NCBI GenBank assembly: GCA_965603495.1
Contig: CBFDDF010000003.1
Location: forward strand, 62,001-126,000
Source: Thiomicrorhabdus sp965603495
GTDB taxonomy: Bacteria > Pseudomonadota > Gammaproteobacteria > Thiomicrospirales > Thiomicrospiraceae
Direction of reading: 5' to 3'
Length of the DNA stretch: 64,000 nucleotides
The notes under the pieces were generated by a model. It ran no database searches. It saw only the letters and a list, made by a program, of their open reading frames with translations, and was not told the DNA's origin. The position numbers and the translations under genes were made by a program. Below are positions 25,408 to 34,686 of the stretch, in pieces. How positions within the stretch are numbered: the stretch's first letter is position 1; the number at the start of each line of letters is the position of its first letter.

Positions 25408-26562
25408 TTACTTTATATCAAATTCAACTCTGTGTAGCGTTCGTTTAGTTCGATCTGATACTTTTCCAGCCAATTGTCCACACGCTGCATCAATATCCTC
25501 ACCACGTGTCTTACGCACAGTAACCTGCAAACCAGCCTCTTCAAGAATTGCTCTGAAGCGGTGAATTGCATTATTAGAGGAACGTTTATATTCGGTATTT
25601 GGAAAAGGGTTAAAGGGTATCAGATTTACCTTACAAGGTAATTCACCCAATATTTTAATTAACTGTTGTGCATGTTCAATGTGATCATTCACTTTATCCA
25701 GCATCACATATTCAATGGTGACATGTTTTTTACTGTGCCCACCTTCCACATAACGATACAAACTCGGCATCAACACTTCAAGCGGATACTTTTTATTGAT
25801 CGGCACCAAGATATCTCGTAATTCATTATTCGGGGCATGCAACGATATTGCTAGACTCACATCAAGCTCTGACTTAATCATATCGATTGCCGGAACCACC
25901 CCAGACGTACTAATGGTTACACGACGTTTAGACAAACCATAAGCATAGTCATCCATCAAAATACGTGCAACAGGAAAGACATGTTTTACGTTAAGCAGTG
26001 GTTCACCCATCCCCATAAACACTACATTAGAAATAACGCGTTCTTCTTTGGGTTTACAACCTAATGCTTTGTTGGCCACCCATACTTGAGCAATTATTTC
26101 CCAGTTTTCCAAATTGCGGTTAAAGCCCTGCTGCCCTGTTGAACAGAAAGTACACTCTAAAGCGCAGCCAACTTGGGATGAGATACAGAGAGTGCCACGA
26201 TTTTTCTCAGGAATAAAGACAACCTCAACAGCATTATGATTATCGACTTCTAACAACCACTTAATGGTGCCGTCAGCGGAATGCTGCTCGGTGACAATTT
26301 TGGGTGTGCGCACATGAGCAACTCGTTTCAAGTTTTCACGCAACGCTTTGCTTAAATTAGTCATTTCGTCAAAATCACTGACACCAAATTGATGAATCCA
26401 TTTCATGACTTGTGTTGCGCGGAAAGGTTTTTCACCAATCTGCGTAAAATAAGCCTGCATTGCCTCACGATCCATGCCTAACAGGTCAGTTTTTTGAACT
26501 TCGACTGTTTCAGGCTCTGATAGAATAATTGGATTCGAGTTTGAAAGGGTATCTAATGTCAT
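25408..26562 (-). CDS. rlmN: 23S rRNA/tRNA adenine-C2 methyltransferase RlmN
   Basis: The 384-residue radical-SAM enzyme methylates A2503 of 23S rRNA and A37 of some tRNAs. The radical-SAM motif 'CALECTFC' (C-x3-C-x2-C) and the catalytic C-terminal cysteine region 'DIDAACGQLAGK' are present. The N-terminus is about 20 residues longer than usual. Its start overlaps the ndk stop by one base, so the two genes are co-transcribed. Confidence 0.97.
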   Translation of the reverse strand: MTLDTLSNSNPIILSEPETVEVQKTDLLGMDREAMQAYFTQIGEKPFRATQVMKWIHQFGVSDFDEMTNLSKALRENLKRVAHVRTPKIVTEQHSADGTIKWLLEVDNHNAVEVVFIPEKNRGTLCISSQVGCALECTFCSTGQQGFNRNLENWEIIAQVWVANKALGCKPKEERVISNVVFMGMGEPLLNVKHVFPVARILMDDYAYGLSKRRVTISTSGVVPAIDMIKSELDVSLAISLHAPNNELRDILVPINKKYPLEVLMPSLYRYVEGGHSKKHVTIEYVMLDKVNDHIEHAQQLIKILGELPCKVNLIPFNPFPNTEYKRSSNNAIHRFRAILEEAGLQVTVRKTRGEDIDAACGQLAGKVSDRTKRTLHRVEFDIK

Positions 26563-26984
26563 TACGGTCGGTCACACAGTTCGCTTGGCGTAAAAAAGTA
26601 ATTGATTTCACGCTCAGCACTTTCTGCTGAGTCTGAACCATGCGCCGAATTCTCTCGCACAGAAAGTGCAAAATCAGCACGAATAGTCCCCTCTGCTGCT
26701 TTCTGTGGGTCTGTCGCCCCCATCACTTCACGGTTTTTCAGAATCGCATTTTCACCTTCAAGCACTTGGACAACGACAGGCCCTGAAATCATATATTTTA
26801 TAAGCGGCTCGTAAAACTCACGTCCTTTATGCTCAGCGTAAAATTCTTCCGCTTCTTGAAGCGTTAAACGCTTTATTTTAGAGGCGATAATACGCAGCCC
26901 GTTATCTTCAAAACGCTGTGTAATCTTGCCAATAAGGTTCCTTGAAACTGCATCAGGTTTGATAATCGAGAAAGTACGTTCCAT
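26562..26984 (-). CDS. ndk: Nucleoside diphosphate kinase
   Basis: The 140-residue enzyme balances NTP pools by phosphotransfer through a histidine. The family sequence 'RTFSIIKPDAVSRNLIG' begins at the ATG at 26984, which has AAGGA upstream; the longer open frame to 27098 is ignored. The active-site histidine is in 'NSAHGSDS' near residue 117. First gene of the ndk-rlmN-rodZ-hisS-yfgM-bamB-der row. Confidence 0.97.
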   Translation of the reverse strand: MERTFSIIKPDAVSRNLIGKITQRFEDNGLRIIASKIKRLTLQEAEEFYAEHKGREFYEPLIKYMISGPVVVQVLEGENAILKNREVMGATDPQKAAEGTIRADFALSVRENSAHGSDSAESAEREINYFFTPSELCDRP

Positions 26985-27050
26985 ACTGACATTCCTTAAA
27001 ATTTTTAATCGGGATATTTTAACAACTATTCGACCAACCTGCAGAAAAAC

Positions 27051-27083
27051 AAAAGCCCCGGAGAAAACTCCGGGGCTCTTTTC
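27051..27083 (-). terminator. Intrinsic terminator of iscA
   Basis: AGCCCCGGAG and CTCCGGGGCT form a stem around AAAA, 22 bases after the minus-strand iscA stop, with U-rich sequence behind it. Confidence 0.9.
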
Positions 27084-27104
27084 TGGTCGAGAAGGCAATC
27101 AGGT

Positions 27105-27431
27105 TTAAACTGTAAAGGATTCTCCGCAACCACAACTATCTTTTACTTTCGGATTTTTAAAATCAAACCCTTCATTCAAAAGACTCTCCTGAACATAGTC
27201 GATTTCCATTCCATCGATATTTTCAAGACTTTTAGCATCGACAACCACTTTAGTACCAAAACTTTCAAATACGGTATCGGTTTCACCAATTTCATCCGCA
27301 TAATCGACCACATAGGCAAAACCCGCGCAACCACTAACCTTAGTCGACACTTTCAAACCAACGCCATGGCCACGCTTTTCAATCATTTTTTTCACGCGAT
27401 TAGATGCCGCTTCAGTGAGTGTGACTGCCAT
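27105..27431 (-). CDS. iscA: Iron-sulfur cluster carrier, IscA family
   Basis: The 108-residue A-type carrier has the three conserved cysteines, one in 'KVSGCAGFAY' and two in the C-terminal 'SCGCGESF'. It receives Fe-S clusters and hands them to target enzymes. ErpA and SufA share the signature, so the exact subfamily is less sure; the proximity to iscR favours IscA. No iscS, iscU, hscB or fdx is adjacent. It has a good AGGAGG-type ribosome binding site before the ATG and a terminator behind it. Confidence 0.85.
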   Translation of the reverse strand: MAVTLTEAASNRVKKMIEKRGHGVGLKVSTKVSGCAGFAYVVDYADEIGETDTVFESFGTKVVVDAKSLENIDGMEIDYVQESLLNEGFDFKNPKVKDSCGCGESFTV

Positions 27432-27551
27432 ACTTCCTCCTTGAGTTCAAAACTCTTAAATCAATCCGTAAACACTTAAATCTACCATCTTATTCGACTT
27501 TGATTAATTTAAGTATTTAGTCATACACGTGACTACTCGTTTACGCTAAAT

Positions 27552-27983
27552 TTAGCCAAATGAAATTTCTTTCGAGCCATTTTGTTTTTTGTTTATGACG
27601 CTTTGCAAAGTAATACTTTTCAGATATCCGTCAATCATACCACTTAAATCGTTCCACAACTCGTGTGACAAGCACTGTTCACCACCGTGACAATCCTCTC
27701 TGCCCGCACACTTTCGAGCGTCAACAGATTCGTCAACCGCATGTATAATCTGACTAATTGAAATCTCATCAGCAGCACGACTTAAACGATACCCTCCTCC
27801 AGGCCCTCTTGCACTAGAGACCAACTCAGCTTTTTTCAATTTAGAAAACAGCTGCTCCAGATAAGAAAGAGAGATACCTTGACGCTCTGAAATCAAAGAC
27901 AGGGTAATTGCCCCTTTCTCTTGATTTAATGCGATATCTAGCATAGCTGTGACCGCATAACGCCCTTTGGATGTAAGTTTCAT
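27552..27983 (-). CDS. iscR: Rrf2-family Fe-S regulator IscR
   Basis: The 143-residue DNA-binding protein has the winged helix of the Rrf2 family ('KGRYAVTAMLDIAL', 'LSYLEQLFSKLKKAELV', 'SARGPGGGYRLSR') and three cluster-binding cysteines, Cys92, Cys98 and Cys104, at the same positions as in E. coli IscR. It would sense cell Fe-S status and control Fe-S assembly genes. It is separated from iscA by 120 bases. An IscR operator could not be seen by eye. Confidence 0.92.
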   Translation of the reverse strand: MKLTSKGRYAVTAMLDIALNQEKGAITLSLISERQGISLSYLEQLFSKLKKAELVSSARGPGGGYRLSRAADEISISQIIHAVDESVDARKCAGREDCHGGEQCLSHELWNDLSGMIDGYLKSITLQSVINKKQNGSKEISFG

Positions 27984-28107
27984 AAATAAGCCTAAATAAG
28001 ATAATAGTTAACAAGTTATTCAATTAAGCGAGGGATTCTATAATAACCTAGTAAACAACTCAAGAATTATCGTTATTTTCACACCCATTAAAACATCCTA
28101 TAACCTG

Positions 28108-28893
28108 CTATTTAGTGCGTTTTAAGTGCGCGGCCTGCACAGGATCATCTGGCTCTAAAACCACATCATCCAGCTTAGGAAGCTCTATTTCAATCGACTC
28201 CCCGCCTATTTTCACTAACGCCCGAGCCATTTTTTCTAACTTTTCATCCTGTACTTGAATATGATCCAATAGACTGTAAATAGCTTTCTCTACCGGATCA
28301 GTCATCTCCTGACCCACGCCATAAGCATCAAAACCAATCTTCTCAGCCATTTTTGCGCGACGCGTCTCAAAGTCTTTGCCTTTCTGTTCCACTTCTCGAC
28401 CAGGAATACCTACGACAGTCTTACCGGCCGAAACGGACTTAACCACAACTGCATTAGATCCCACTCGTGCATTGTCACCAATTTCAATCGGCCCCAAAAC
28501 TTTTGCACCCGCCCCGACCACAACACCATTGCCCAAGGTAGGGTGACGCTTGCCTTTTTTCCAGGAGGTCCCCCCCAAAGTAACACCATGATATAAAGTA
28601 CAGTCATCACCAATTTCAGCGGTTTCACCAATCACCACCCCCATACCGTGATCAATAAAAAAACGTTCACCAATCTTAGCGGCCGGATGAATCTCAATAC
28701 CCGTGAACCAACGTGAAAGCATTGAAATAACGCGCGCCAACCATTTAAGCCCCTTATTCCACAGCCAGTGCGTGAGTCGATACCATAAGATGGCATGCAA
28801 GCCAGGATAGGTTGTCAAGACTTCAAACGTATTGCGGGCAGCGGGGTCTCTTTCAAAAACACAACGCACATCTGAACGTATTTTTTCAAACAT
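28108..28893 (-). CDS. cysE: Serine O-acetyltransferase
   Basis: The 261-residue enzyme makes O-acetylserine for cysteine synthesis. It has an N-terminal helical part ('RDPAARNTFEVLTTYPGLHAILWYRLTHWLW') and the left-handed beta-helix of hexapeptide repeats ('IHPAAKIGERFFIDHGMGVVIGETAEIGD'), including the catalytic histidines. Gene order trmJ-cysE-iscR is conserved in gammaproteobacteria. A GGAGAG ribosome binding site precedes the ATG, and trmJ lies 9 bases upstream. Confidence 0.95.
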   Translation of the reverse strand: MFEKIRSDVRCVFERDPAARNTFEVLTTYPGLHAILWYRLTHWLWNKGLKWLARVISMLSRWFTGIEIHPAAKIGERFFIDHGMGVVIGETAEIGDDCTLYHGVTLGGTSWKKGKRHPTLGNGVVVGAGAKVLGPIEIGDNARVGSNAVVVKSVSAGKTVVGIPGREVEQKGKDFETRRAKMAEKIGFDAYGVGQEMTDPVEKAIYSLLDHIQVQDEKLEKMARALVKIGGESIEIELPKLDDVVLEPDDPVQAAHLKRTK

Positions 28894-28902
28894 CCGACTC
28901 TC

Positions 28903-29682
28903 CTATTTGGTCGCTATTGCTTTGCCATAAACAGGTTCTTTACCCGCCTTTCTTTGTGCTGCACTTAAAATCCCGCGCAAAATATCAATCTCTTTCGTAT
29001 CCAACTCCGTACGATTAAATAGACGGCGTATACGACGCATAAAACGTGCATTTTTATTAGGGTCTAAAAACTCTATATCTTGTAATGCCTGAAACATATG
29101 CTCGTAAAAACCTTCCAACTGTTCAGTATTTGCTAACTGACTACGAATGGATTTCTCTGGCTTTGAGGTGATTTGCGCGGCCATCAAACACTCATAAGCA
29201 AACACTTGAACAGCGGCACTGATATTCAGTGAGCAATAGATGGGGTTCGTTGGAATGTGTGCTAGATAATGACATTTATCCATTTCTGCATTACTTAACC
29301 CGGAGTCTTCACGACCAAACACCAATGCCACAGCACCATCAGAGACCGTTTCCATTGCCAATGCAGCCGTTTCTCGGACATCTAGCTGTGGCCATGAAAC
29401 TTTTCTTAACCGGGCACTCGCCCCTACCACCAGCTTAGTGCCAACCAACGCTTCATCCAAAGACTCAACCACCCTGGCAGAATTAAGCACATCTGCGGCA
29501 CTAGAGGCTCGCGCAGAGGCAACGGCACTTGGAAACTCTTTGGGTTTAACCAATACCAATTGACTCAACCCCATATTTTTCATGGCGCGAGCAATCGCTC
29601 CAATATTACCTGGATGAGACGTTTCAATGAGTACCACTCTAATATTCGCTAACCCTGGATTAAGACTGTAGTCTTCTATCAT
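28903..29682 (-). CDS. trmJ: tRNA (Cm32/Um32) 2'-O-methyltransferase
   Basis: The 259-residue SPOUT-class enzyme methylates residue 32 of the anticodon loop. The SPOUT motifs 'RVVLIETSHPGNIGAIARAMKNMGL', 'ALVFGREDSGLSN' and 'YCSLNISAAVQVFAYE' are clear, followed by a C-terminal helical region. The frame opens with a GTG at 29688. The ATG at 29682 is placed better relative to GGAAA. First of trmJ-cysE-iscR on the minus strand, divergent from suhB. Confidence 0.95.
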   Translation of the reverse strand: MIEDYSLNPGLANIRVVLIETSHPGNIGAIARAMKNMGLSQLVLVKPKEFPSAVASARASSAADVLNSARVVESLDEALVGTKLVVGASARLRKVSWPQLDVRETAALAMETVSDGAVALVFGREDSGLSNAEMDKCHYLAHIPTNPIYCSLNISAAVQVFAYECLMAAQITSKPEKSIRSQLANTEQLEGFYEHMFQALQDIEFLDPNKNARFMRRIRRLFNRTELDTKEIDILRGILSAAQRKAGKEPVYGKAIATK

Positions 29683-29805
29683 GCTCACTTTCCGTTATAA
29701 TCTATTTATTCGTGTGAATTGCCGGACTTCTTGCCGTCGTATCCAAGCATTTTAACCGTTCAATCAACAATAAGCACCCTGCTTTAACCATACTAAAGGC
29801 TTAAT

Positions 29806-30624
29806 ATGCACCCATTACTAAATATCGCCACCCTTGCCGCACGTGCAGCAGGCGGAAACATCATGCATCATTATTCGCGTATCGACCAGTTAAATGTCGA
29901 ACAGAAAGGAAAAAATGATTATGTCAGTGAGGTGGATAAAGAAGCTGAAAACACCATTATCCAAACCATTAAAAAATATTATCCTGAACACCATATCATG
30001 GCGGAAGAGAGTGGCATCAAAAAAGGCAAGAAAGGTATTCGCGGCGTTTCGGATATTGAGTGGATTATTGACCCATTAGATGGCACAACCAACTTCTTAC
30101 ACCAATTTCCACAATTCTGCGTTTCTATCGCAGTACGTGAAAAAGGCAAAATAATGCACGCTGTTGTTTTTGATCCTGTACGTGATGAGATGTTTACCGC
30201 AACCCGTGGTCGTGGCGCTTTCTTAAACAACCACCGCATCCGTGTCAGCCAACAAACTACCTTAGAAAACGCCTTATTGGCCACAGGCTTCCCATTCCGT
30301 GATTTCAGCTACATTGACCCGTACATGGAAAGCCTTAAAGCCTTTATGACCTCAACAGCAGGTATTCGTCGTGCAGGCTCGGCTGCGCTAGATCTAGCGT
30401 ATGTTGCTTGCGGCAGAGTCGACGGTTTTTGGGAATTTAATCTAAAGCCTTGGGATATCGCAGCCGGCTCACTATTGATTTTAGAGGCTGGTGGATTAGC
30501 AACCGACTTTAAAGGCGGTGAAAACTTTCTAGAAAGCGGCAATATTATGACTGCTAACCCTAAACTGTTTAAAGCAATGGCACAAACCATTACGAAAACA
30601 GTGCCAGTTGAATTGCGTCGTTAA
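29806..30624 (+). CDS. suhB: Inositol-phosphate phosphatase family protein SuhB
   Basis: The 272-residue protein has the lithium-sensitive phosphatase motifs 'WIIDPLDGTTNFLH' and 'WDIAAGSLLILEAGG', plus the first metal ligand Glu in 'MAEESG'. SuhB is both an inositol monophosphatase and a factor in rRNA antitermination. The divergent pair trmJ-suhB is conserved in gammaproteobacteria, which supports the assignment. Confidence 0.95.
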   Translation: MHPLLNIATLAARAAGGNIMHHYSRIDQLNVEQKGKNDYVSEVDKEAENTIIQTIKKYYPEHHIMAEESGIKKGKKGIRGVSDIEWIIDPLDGTTNFLHQFPQFCVSIAVREKGKIMHAVVFDPVRDEMFTATRGRGAFLNNHRIRVSQQTTLENALLATGFPFRDFSYIDPYMESLKAFMTSTAGIRRAGSAALDLAYVACGRVDGFWEFNLKPWDIAAGSLLILEAGGLATDFKGGENFLESGNIMTANPKLFKAMAQTITKTVPVELRR

Positions 30625-30726
30625 ACCAATCAAAGGGTCGTCTGTTTTAGTCACGAGAATGCCTTAAAAGCATCTCGTGAAATCATCAAACCACTCAAAA
30701 AAAAGCCTAACACGATCTTTTCCGCT

Positions 30727-31212
30727 TTAATCGACAAGCGAGAAAGACATCAAAATCGCATCCTCTCGCTCTTCTACCAACTCCATCGCTAGTTCATCCC
30801 ATACTTGCACACGATAATACCCTTTACGAAGACCATCTTCAGAAAATCCGATGGACTTATAGAGCTTAATCGCTGGTACATTAGATGCCCGTACCTCTAA
30901 AAATACAATCTGAAAACCATTGGCTTTAAGCTTAGCAAAAATCTGCTGTAACGCCTGCCGGGCAACCCCCTTACCTTGATATTCTGGCGCTACGCAGACA
31001 TTTAGCAGAGTCGCTTCATCTAAAACGGGTAAAACACAGCAATAGCCTAAGTTCTGGTTATCTTTACTTTGAAAAAGATAGTTTAAACCTTGATCTAGAC
31101 TATTTTCAAAGCCCTTTAACGTCCAAGGAAAATCATAGGCGCGTTGTTCAACCGACATTACCCAAGGCAAATCGGCGTCTTGGAAAACTTGAAGATAACT
31201 GAATTCAGACAA
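30727..31212 (-). CDS. rimI: Ribosomal-protein S18-alanine N-acetyltransferase
   Basis: The 161-residue GNAT enzyme acetylates the N-terminus of ribosomal protein S18. The acetyl-CoA loop 'VAPEYQGKGVARQALQQI' and the 'FLEVRASNVPAIKLYKSIGF' segment are typical. It starts with TTG at 31212; the first residues align with RimI proteins and no ATG fits better, so the rare start is likely real. It follows a HolD-like gene by 56 bases, as in E. coli holD-rimI. Confidence 0.9.
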   Translation of the reverse strand: MSEFSYLQVFQDADLPWVMSVEQRAYDFPWTLKGFENSLDQGLNYLFQSKDNQNLGYCCVLPVLDEATLLNVCVAPEYQGKGVARQALQQIFAKLKANGFQIVFLEVRASNVPAIKLYKSIGFSEDGLRKGYYRVQVWDELAMELVEEREDAILMSFSLVD

Positions 31213-31268
31213 TTTATGAACCTAACTTAAGAACCGTTAAAGAATGGTAGGAATAAGAACATTTAGGA

Positions 31269-31991
31269 TTAGACATTAAGCTCGATCACGGCATGATAGA
31301 AACTCTGTTTTGCATATGGATCTGACAACATTGATTCCAAATCAGGTACCGAGACCACATGCACCCCCTCGACCAACTGCTCCGAAATAGGGTGGGTTTC
31401 ATCCATAGTCAAAACCCAATCAACACCGAGATCAATCACCTCTTCCATCGTAGTGAAAACCATTTCATCTGAGACCAAATGCGTGGTATCGAAGAAAACC
31501 ATCTGTGATTCATCCCAGTCAAACGCTAACATGATGTTTTGCCAAAGCTGCCAGGCCTGAGTATCCTCATTTTGCCAAACAGCATCCAACCCCGCGCCCA
31601 ACACAACGATATTGGGTAAATTATTTAGCGGTGCACTACCATGACTTTCAAGCGGTTTAGTTGGTAGAGTATTCGGTATAAGTGTTTGCACAGGATGATT
31701 AACGGCCTCTTTTATCACTTCAGGGATTGGTGGCGAGATAGATTCAGCACTACTTGCAGTCTTTACCGTTTGCGATAAGACATTTACCTCAACTGACTCT
31801 GACAACGCATCACGTAGCGTCGAACCTTCATTTCCAATCGGTTCCGCCGGCAAACTATCAACGACTGCATTAGCTGAAACTTGAACCAAATCACTGCTTT
31901 CAGGAAAAAACTCAAAGTCACCAGGCCTGGTCAACCAGTTAACACCACCCATTTGCTCGAATAATTCGCTTGAAAAGACTGTTTTAGACAT
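31269..31991 (-). CDS. holD: Putative DNA polymerase III psi subunit (HolD-like), with long insert
   Basis: The 240-residue protein has an N-terminal 'LFEQMGGVNWLTRPG' that matches the E. coli HolD start (LQQLGITQWSLRRPG) and a C-terminal 'SVPDLESMLSDPYAKQSFYHAV' that matches its last helix region. The gene is directly upstream of rimI, as holD is in E. coli. E. coli HolD is 137 residues. Here a stretch of about 90 residues (roughly 35-125) rich in Ser, Pro, Glu and Thr lies between the first motif and a globular part starting 'NIVVLGAGLDAVW'. Psi ties the clamp loader to chi and SSB. Identification rests on two short motifs and synteny. The ATG at 31991 is chosen over 32021. The palindrome at 31920 encodes the conserved Thr-Arg-Pro-Gly. 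Confidence 0.65.
   Translation of the reverse strand: MSKTVFSSELFEQMGGVNWLTRPGDFEFFPESSDLVQVSANAVVDSLPAEPIGNEGSTLRDALSESVEVNVLSQTVKTASSAESISPPIPEVIKEAVNHPVQTLIPNTLPTKPLESHGSAPLNNLPNIVVLGAGLDAVWQNEDTQAWQLWQNIMLAFDWDESQMVFFDTTHLVSDEMVFTTMEEVIDLGVDWVLTMDETHPISEQLVEGVHVVSVPDLESMLSDPYAKQSFYHAVIELNV
31920..31931. repeat. Dispersed palindrome ACCAGGCCTGGT, copy 7
   Basis: Exact copy in the HolD-like gene, in the frame ACC-AGG-CCT-GGT (Thr21-Arg-Pro-Gly24), the third possible codon register. Confidence 0.9.
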
Positions 31992-32135
31992 GAATGACCT
32001 GCAATATAAACACCTAGTCATACCTTATGGCAAATCCATGAAAGTATAAACCGTTGTGGCTTGAGACTAAAAATCAGGAATTAAACGCCTTGTAAAGATT
32101 GCCAGCGTTTAAGGAGATATACATGAGAAGTATGG

Positions 32136-33680
32136 TTATACAGCGGCCTGCGGGTGTTCTTTAATTGACTTACCACAAATTTTATTCAGCGCATTGATAT
32201 AGGCTTTAGCAGAAGACAGAACAATATCTGTATCTGAACCTTGACCATTAGCAATTCGACCGCCCTTCTCCAATCGTACAGAAGTTTCACCTAATGAATC
32301 GGTGCCGTTGGTCACATTACTCACGGAGTACAACTCCAATGAAGTCCCTGACTTCACTAACGACTCGATTGCCTTAAAGGTTGCATCAACAACCCCGCCA
32401 CCTTCAGCAACTGCATTCACCTCTTTACCCTCAACCCACAATGTGACTTCAGCCTTAGAAGCTTCTCCTGTTTCGGTAGAAACCTTTAGAGAGACCAAGC
32501 GATAGATTTCATTTTCAACACGCTGATTTGAACTATCCGTGACTAAAGACTGCAAATCTTCATCATAAATTTCATGCTTGCGATCAGCTAACTCTTTAAA
32601 ACTTACAAAAGCATCATTCAGCTCTTGCTCGGTTTCAAACACCACCCCCAACTCTTCAAGACGTGTTTTAAAGGCATTACGTCCTGAATGCTTACCCATG
32701 ACCATTTTATTGGTGCTCCAGCCAACATCCTCTGCGCGCATAATTTCATAGGTTTCACGATGTTTTAAAACACCATCCTGATGAATTCCTGACTCATGTG
32801 CAAAGGCATTCGCACCGACAATGGCTTTGTTCGGCTGTACAGCGAAACCGGTAATATTGGAAACTAAACGAGAAGTCGCAAGAATTTCTTTGGTATTAAT
32901 CCGCGTATCCACATCAAACACATCCTGACGTGTCTTTACCGCCATAACGAGTTCTTCTAATGCCGTATTCCCTGCACGTTCGCCTAAACCATTAATCGTA
33001 CACTCGACCTGGCGCGCGCCATTACGGACTGCCGCCAAGGAGTTCGCCACCGCTAAACCCAAATCATTATGACAATGCGCAGAGAAGATGGCTTTATCGG
33101 AATTTGGAATACGTTCAATGAGCTCTTTAAACAACAAACCGAACTGATGCGGCAGATTATAACCAACAGTATCCGGAATATTAATGGTGGTTGCTCCCGC
33201 ATTAATCGCAGCTTCGATCACTCGACACAAAAAATCAATCTCTGAGCGCCCAGCATCTTCAGGTGAGAACTCAACATCATCAGTAAAGTCTCTCGCTCTC
33301 TTAACCGCCCACACCGCACGCTCAACCACCTCATCAGGCGTCATGCGCAACTTCTTCTCCATGTGGATTGGCGAAGTTGCTATAAACGTATGGATACGAC
33401 CTGAATTGGCGGACTTAATCGCTTCACCCGCTTTTCTAATGTCATTTTCAACGGCTCGCGCTAAACCACATACTGTACTGTCTTTAACCACTGAAGCGAC
33501 CGCTTGAACCGATTCAAAATCACCCTGACTTGCTGCAGGAAAACCTGCTTCAATCACATCAACTCGAAGCTTATCCAGCTGCTTGGCAATGCGCACCTTC
33601 TCTTCCTTAGTCATAGAAGCACCCGGGCTTTGCTCCCCATCGCGTAAAGTGGTATCAAAAATGATTAAGTGATCTTTCAT
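32136..33680 (-). CDS. leuA: 2-isopropylmalate synthase
   Basis: The 514-residue enzyme makes the first committed step of leucine synthesis from 2-oxoisovalerate and acetyl-CoA. The catalytic barrel has 'IFDTTLRDGEQSPGASM' at the N-terminus and 'FSAHCHNDLGLAVANSLAA' with the metal-binding His pair. A C-terminal LeuA allosteric domain (about 390-510) binds leucine for feedback inhibition. The ATG overlaps the pssA stop by four bases (ATGA), so translation is coupled. Gene order pssA-leuA is also known from Betaproteobacteria. Confidence 0.97.
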   Translation of the reverse strand: MKDHLIIFDTTLRDGEQSPGASMTKEEKVRIAKQLDKLRVDVIEAGFPAASQGDFESVQAVASVVKDSTVCGLARAVENDIRKAGEAIKSANSGRIHTFIATSPIHMEKKLRMTPDEVVERAVWAVKRARDFTDDVEFSPEDAGRSEIDFLCRVIEAAINAGATTINIPDTVGYNLPHQFGLLFKELIERIPNSDKAIFSAHCHNDLGLAVANSLAAVRNGARQVECTINGLGERAGNTALEELVMAVKTRQDVFDVDTRINTKEILATSRLVSNITGFAVQPNKAIVGANAFAHESGIHQDGVLKHRETYEIMRAEDVGWSTNKMVMGKHSGRNAFKTRLEELGVVFETEQELNDAFVSFKELADRKHEIYDEDLQSLVTDSSNQRVENEIYRLVSLKVSTETGEASKAEVTLWVEGKEVNAVAEGGGVVDATFKAIESLVKSGTSLELYSVSNVTNGTDSLGETSVRLEKGGRIANGQGSDTDIVLSSAKAYINALNKICGKSIKEHPQAAV

Positions 33681-34585
33681 GCTTTATCTCCGCGGCTCAC
33701 ATCAGAATTCTCTATTGAGTTTTCGCCTGGATTGACTTCCGAACTCTCTTCATTCTCTGTAACCACTTTGGACTTCGAATCAATTTCCGACTCTGTGGCG
33801 TCAAGCGATGCTTCAGGCGTTTCATTCGTTTGATCTTCCGACATCTTACTTTCTTCACGCTGCTGCTGACGTAACGCACGAGTTTTCTTCAAGGTTAGTA
33901 GCGTGACAACCGGTCCTGAGAAAGCATAAATAAAGAAAATTATAAACAACAACATCGCCGGTTCTAGGGTAATAACAACAAACACTAAAACGATCACCAG
34001 TAGCGTTACAAATGGAACCTTACCTTTTAGATTTAACTCCTTGAAAGAGTTGAAGCGAATATTACTCACCATCATCACGCCGGCAAACGCCGTTAAGATC
34101 AAAGCCGTAATCGACTCAACTCCAGTATCTAGGTGATTACTTTCTACAACCCAGATCAAACCAGCTAACAATGCCGCTGCCGCTGGGCTCGGTAAACCTT
34201 GGAAATAACGTTTATCTCCCACGCCCACTTGCGTATTGAAACGTGCCAAGCGAAGCGCTGCAGCGACTGTATAAATAAAGGCGACTAACCACCCTAGCTT
34301 GCCAAAGTCATGCAACACCCATTGATACATCAATAAAGCAGGTGCCAGCCCGAAAGAGACCATATCTGCCAGACTGTCATACTCTGCTCCAAAGGCGCTA
34401 CAAGAGTTAGTCATCCTTGCAATACGACCGTCTAATCCATCAAAAACCATTGCCAATAATATTGCAATTGCGCCCAGTGCAAACTCGCCTTGAATACCTG
34501 CAATTACAGCATAAAACCCTGCAAATAATCCAGCAGTTGTCATTAAGTTAGGTAGGAGGTAAATCCCTTTTTCAAACGGTTTCAT
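33677..34585 (-). CDS. pssA: CDP-diacylglycerol-serine O-phosphatidyltransferase
   Basis: The product (302 residues) is a membrane enzyme making phosphatidylserine for phosphatidylethanolamine synthesis. It has the CDP-alcohol phosphatidyltransferase motif (Asp-Gly-x2-Gly-Arg..., 'DGLDGRIARMTNS' then 'FGAEYDSLADMVSFG') and about seven helices, the PssA type II form. The last 65 residues are hydrophilic, rich in Glu, Ser and Asn and of low complexity. This tail is not part of the known fold. Confidence 0.93.
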   Translation of the reverse strand: MKPFEKGIYLLPNLMTTAGLFAGFYAVIAGIQGEFALGAIAILLAMVFDGLDGRIARMTNSCSAFGAEYDSLADMVSFGLAPALLMYQWVLHDFGKLGWLVAFIYTVAAALRLARFNTQVGVGDKRYFQGLPSPAAAALLAGLIWVVESNHLDTGVESITALILTAFAGVMMVSNIRFNSFKELNLKGKVPFVTLLVIVLVFVVITLEPAMLLFIIFFIYAFSGPVVTLLTLKKTRALRQQQREESKMSEDQTNETPEASLDATESEIDSKSKVVTENEESSEVNPGENSIENSDVSRGDKA

Positions 34586-34686
34586 AAGGCCACTTTTTTA
34601 TTTAGGTTAATTTCAGACATTCTATCAATTTATTTTGTTTGAAGCAGTTTAATTCGAGACGATATTACCGCTGTACACTAAGAATA

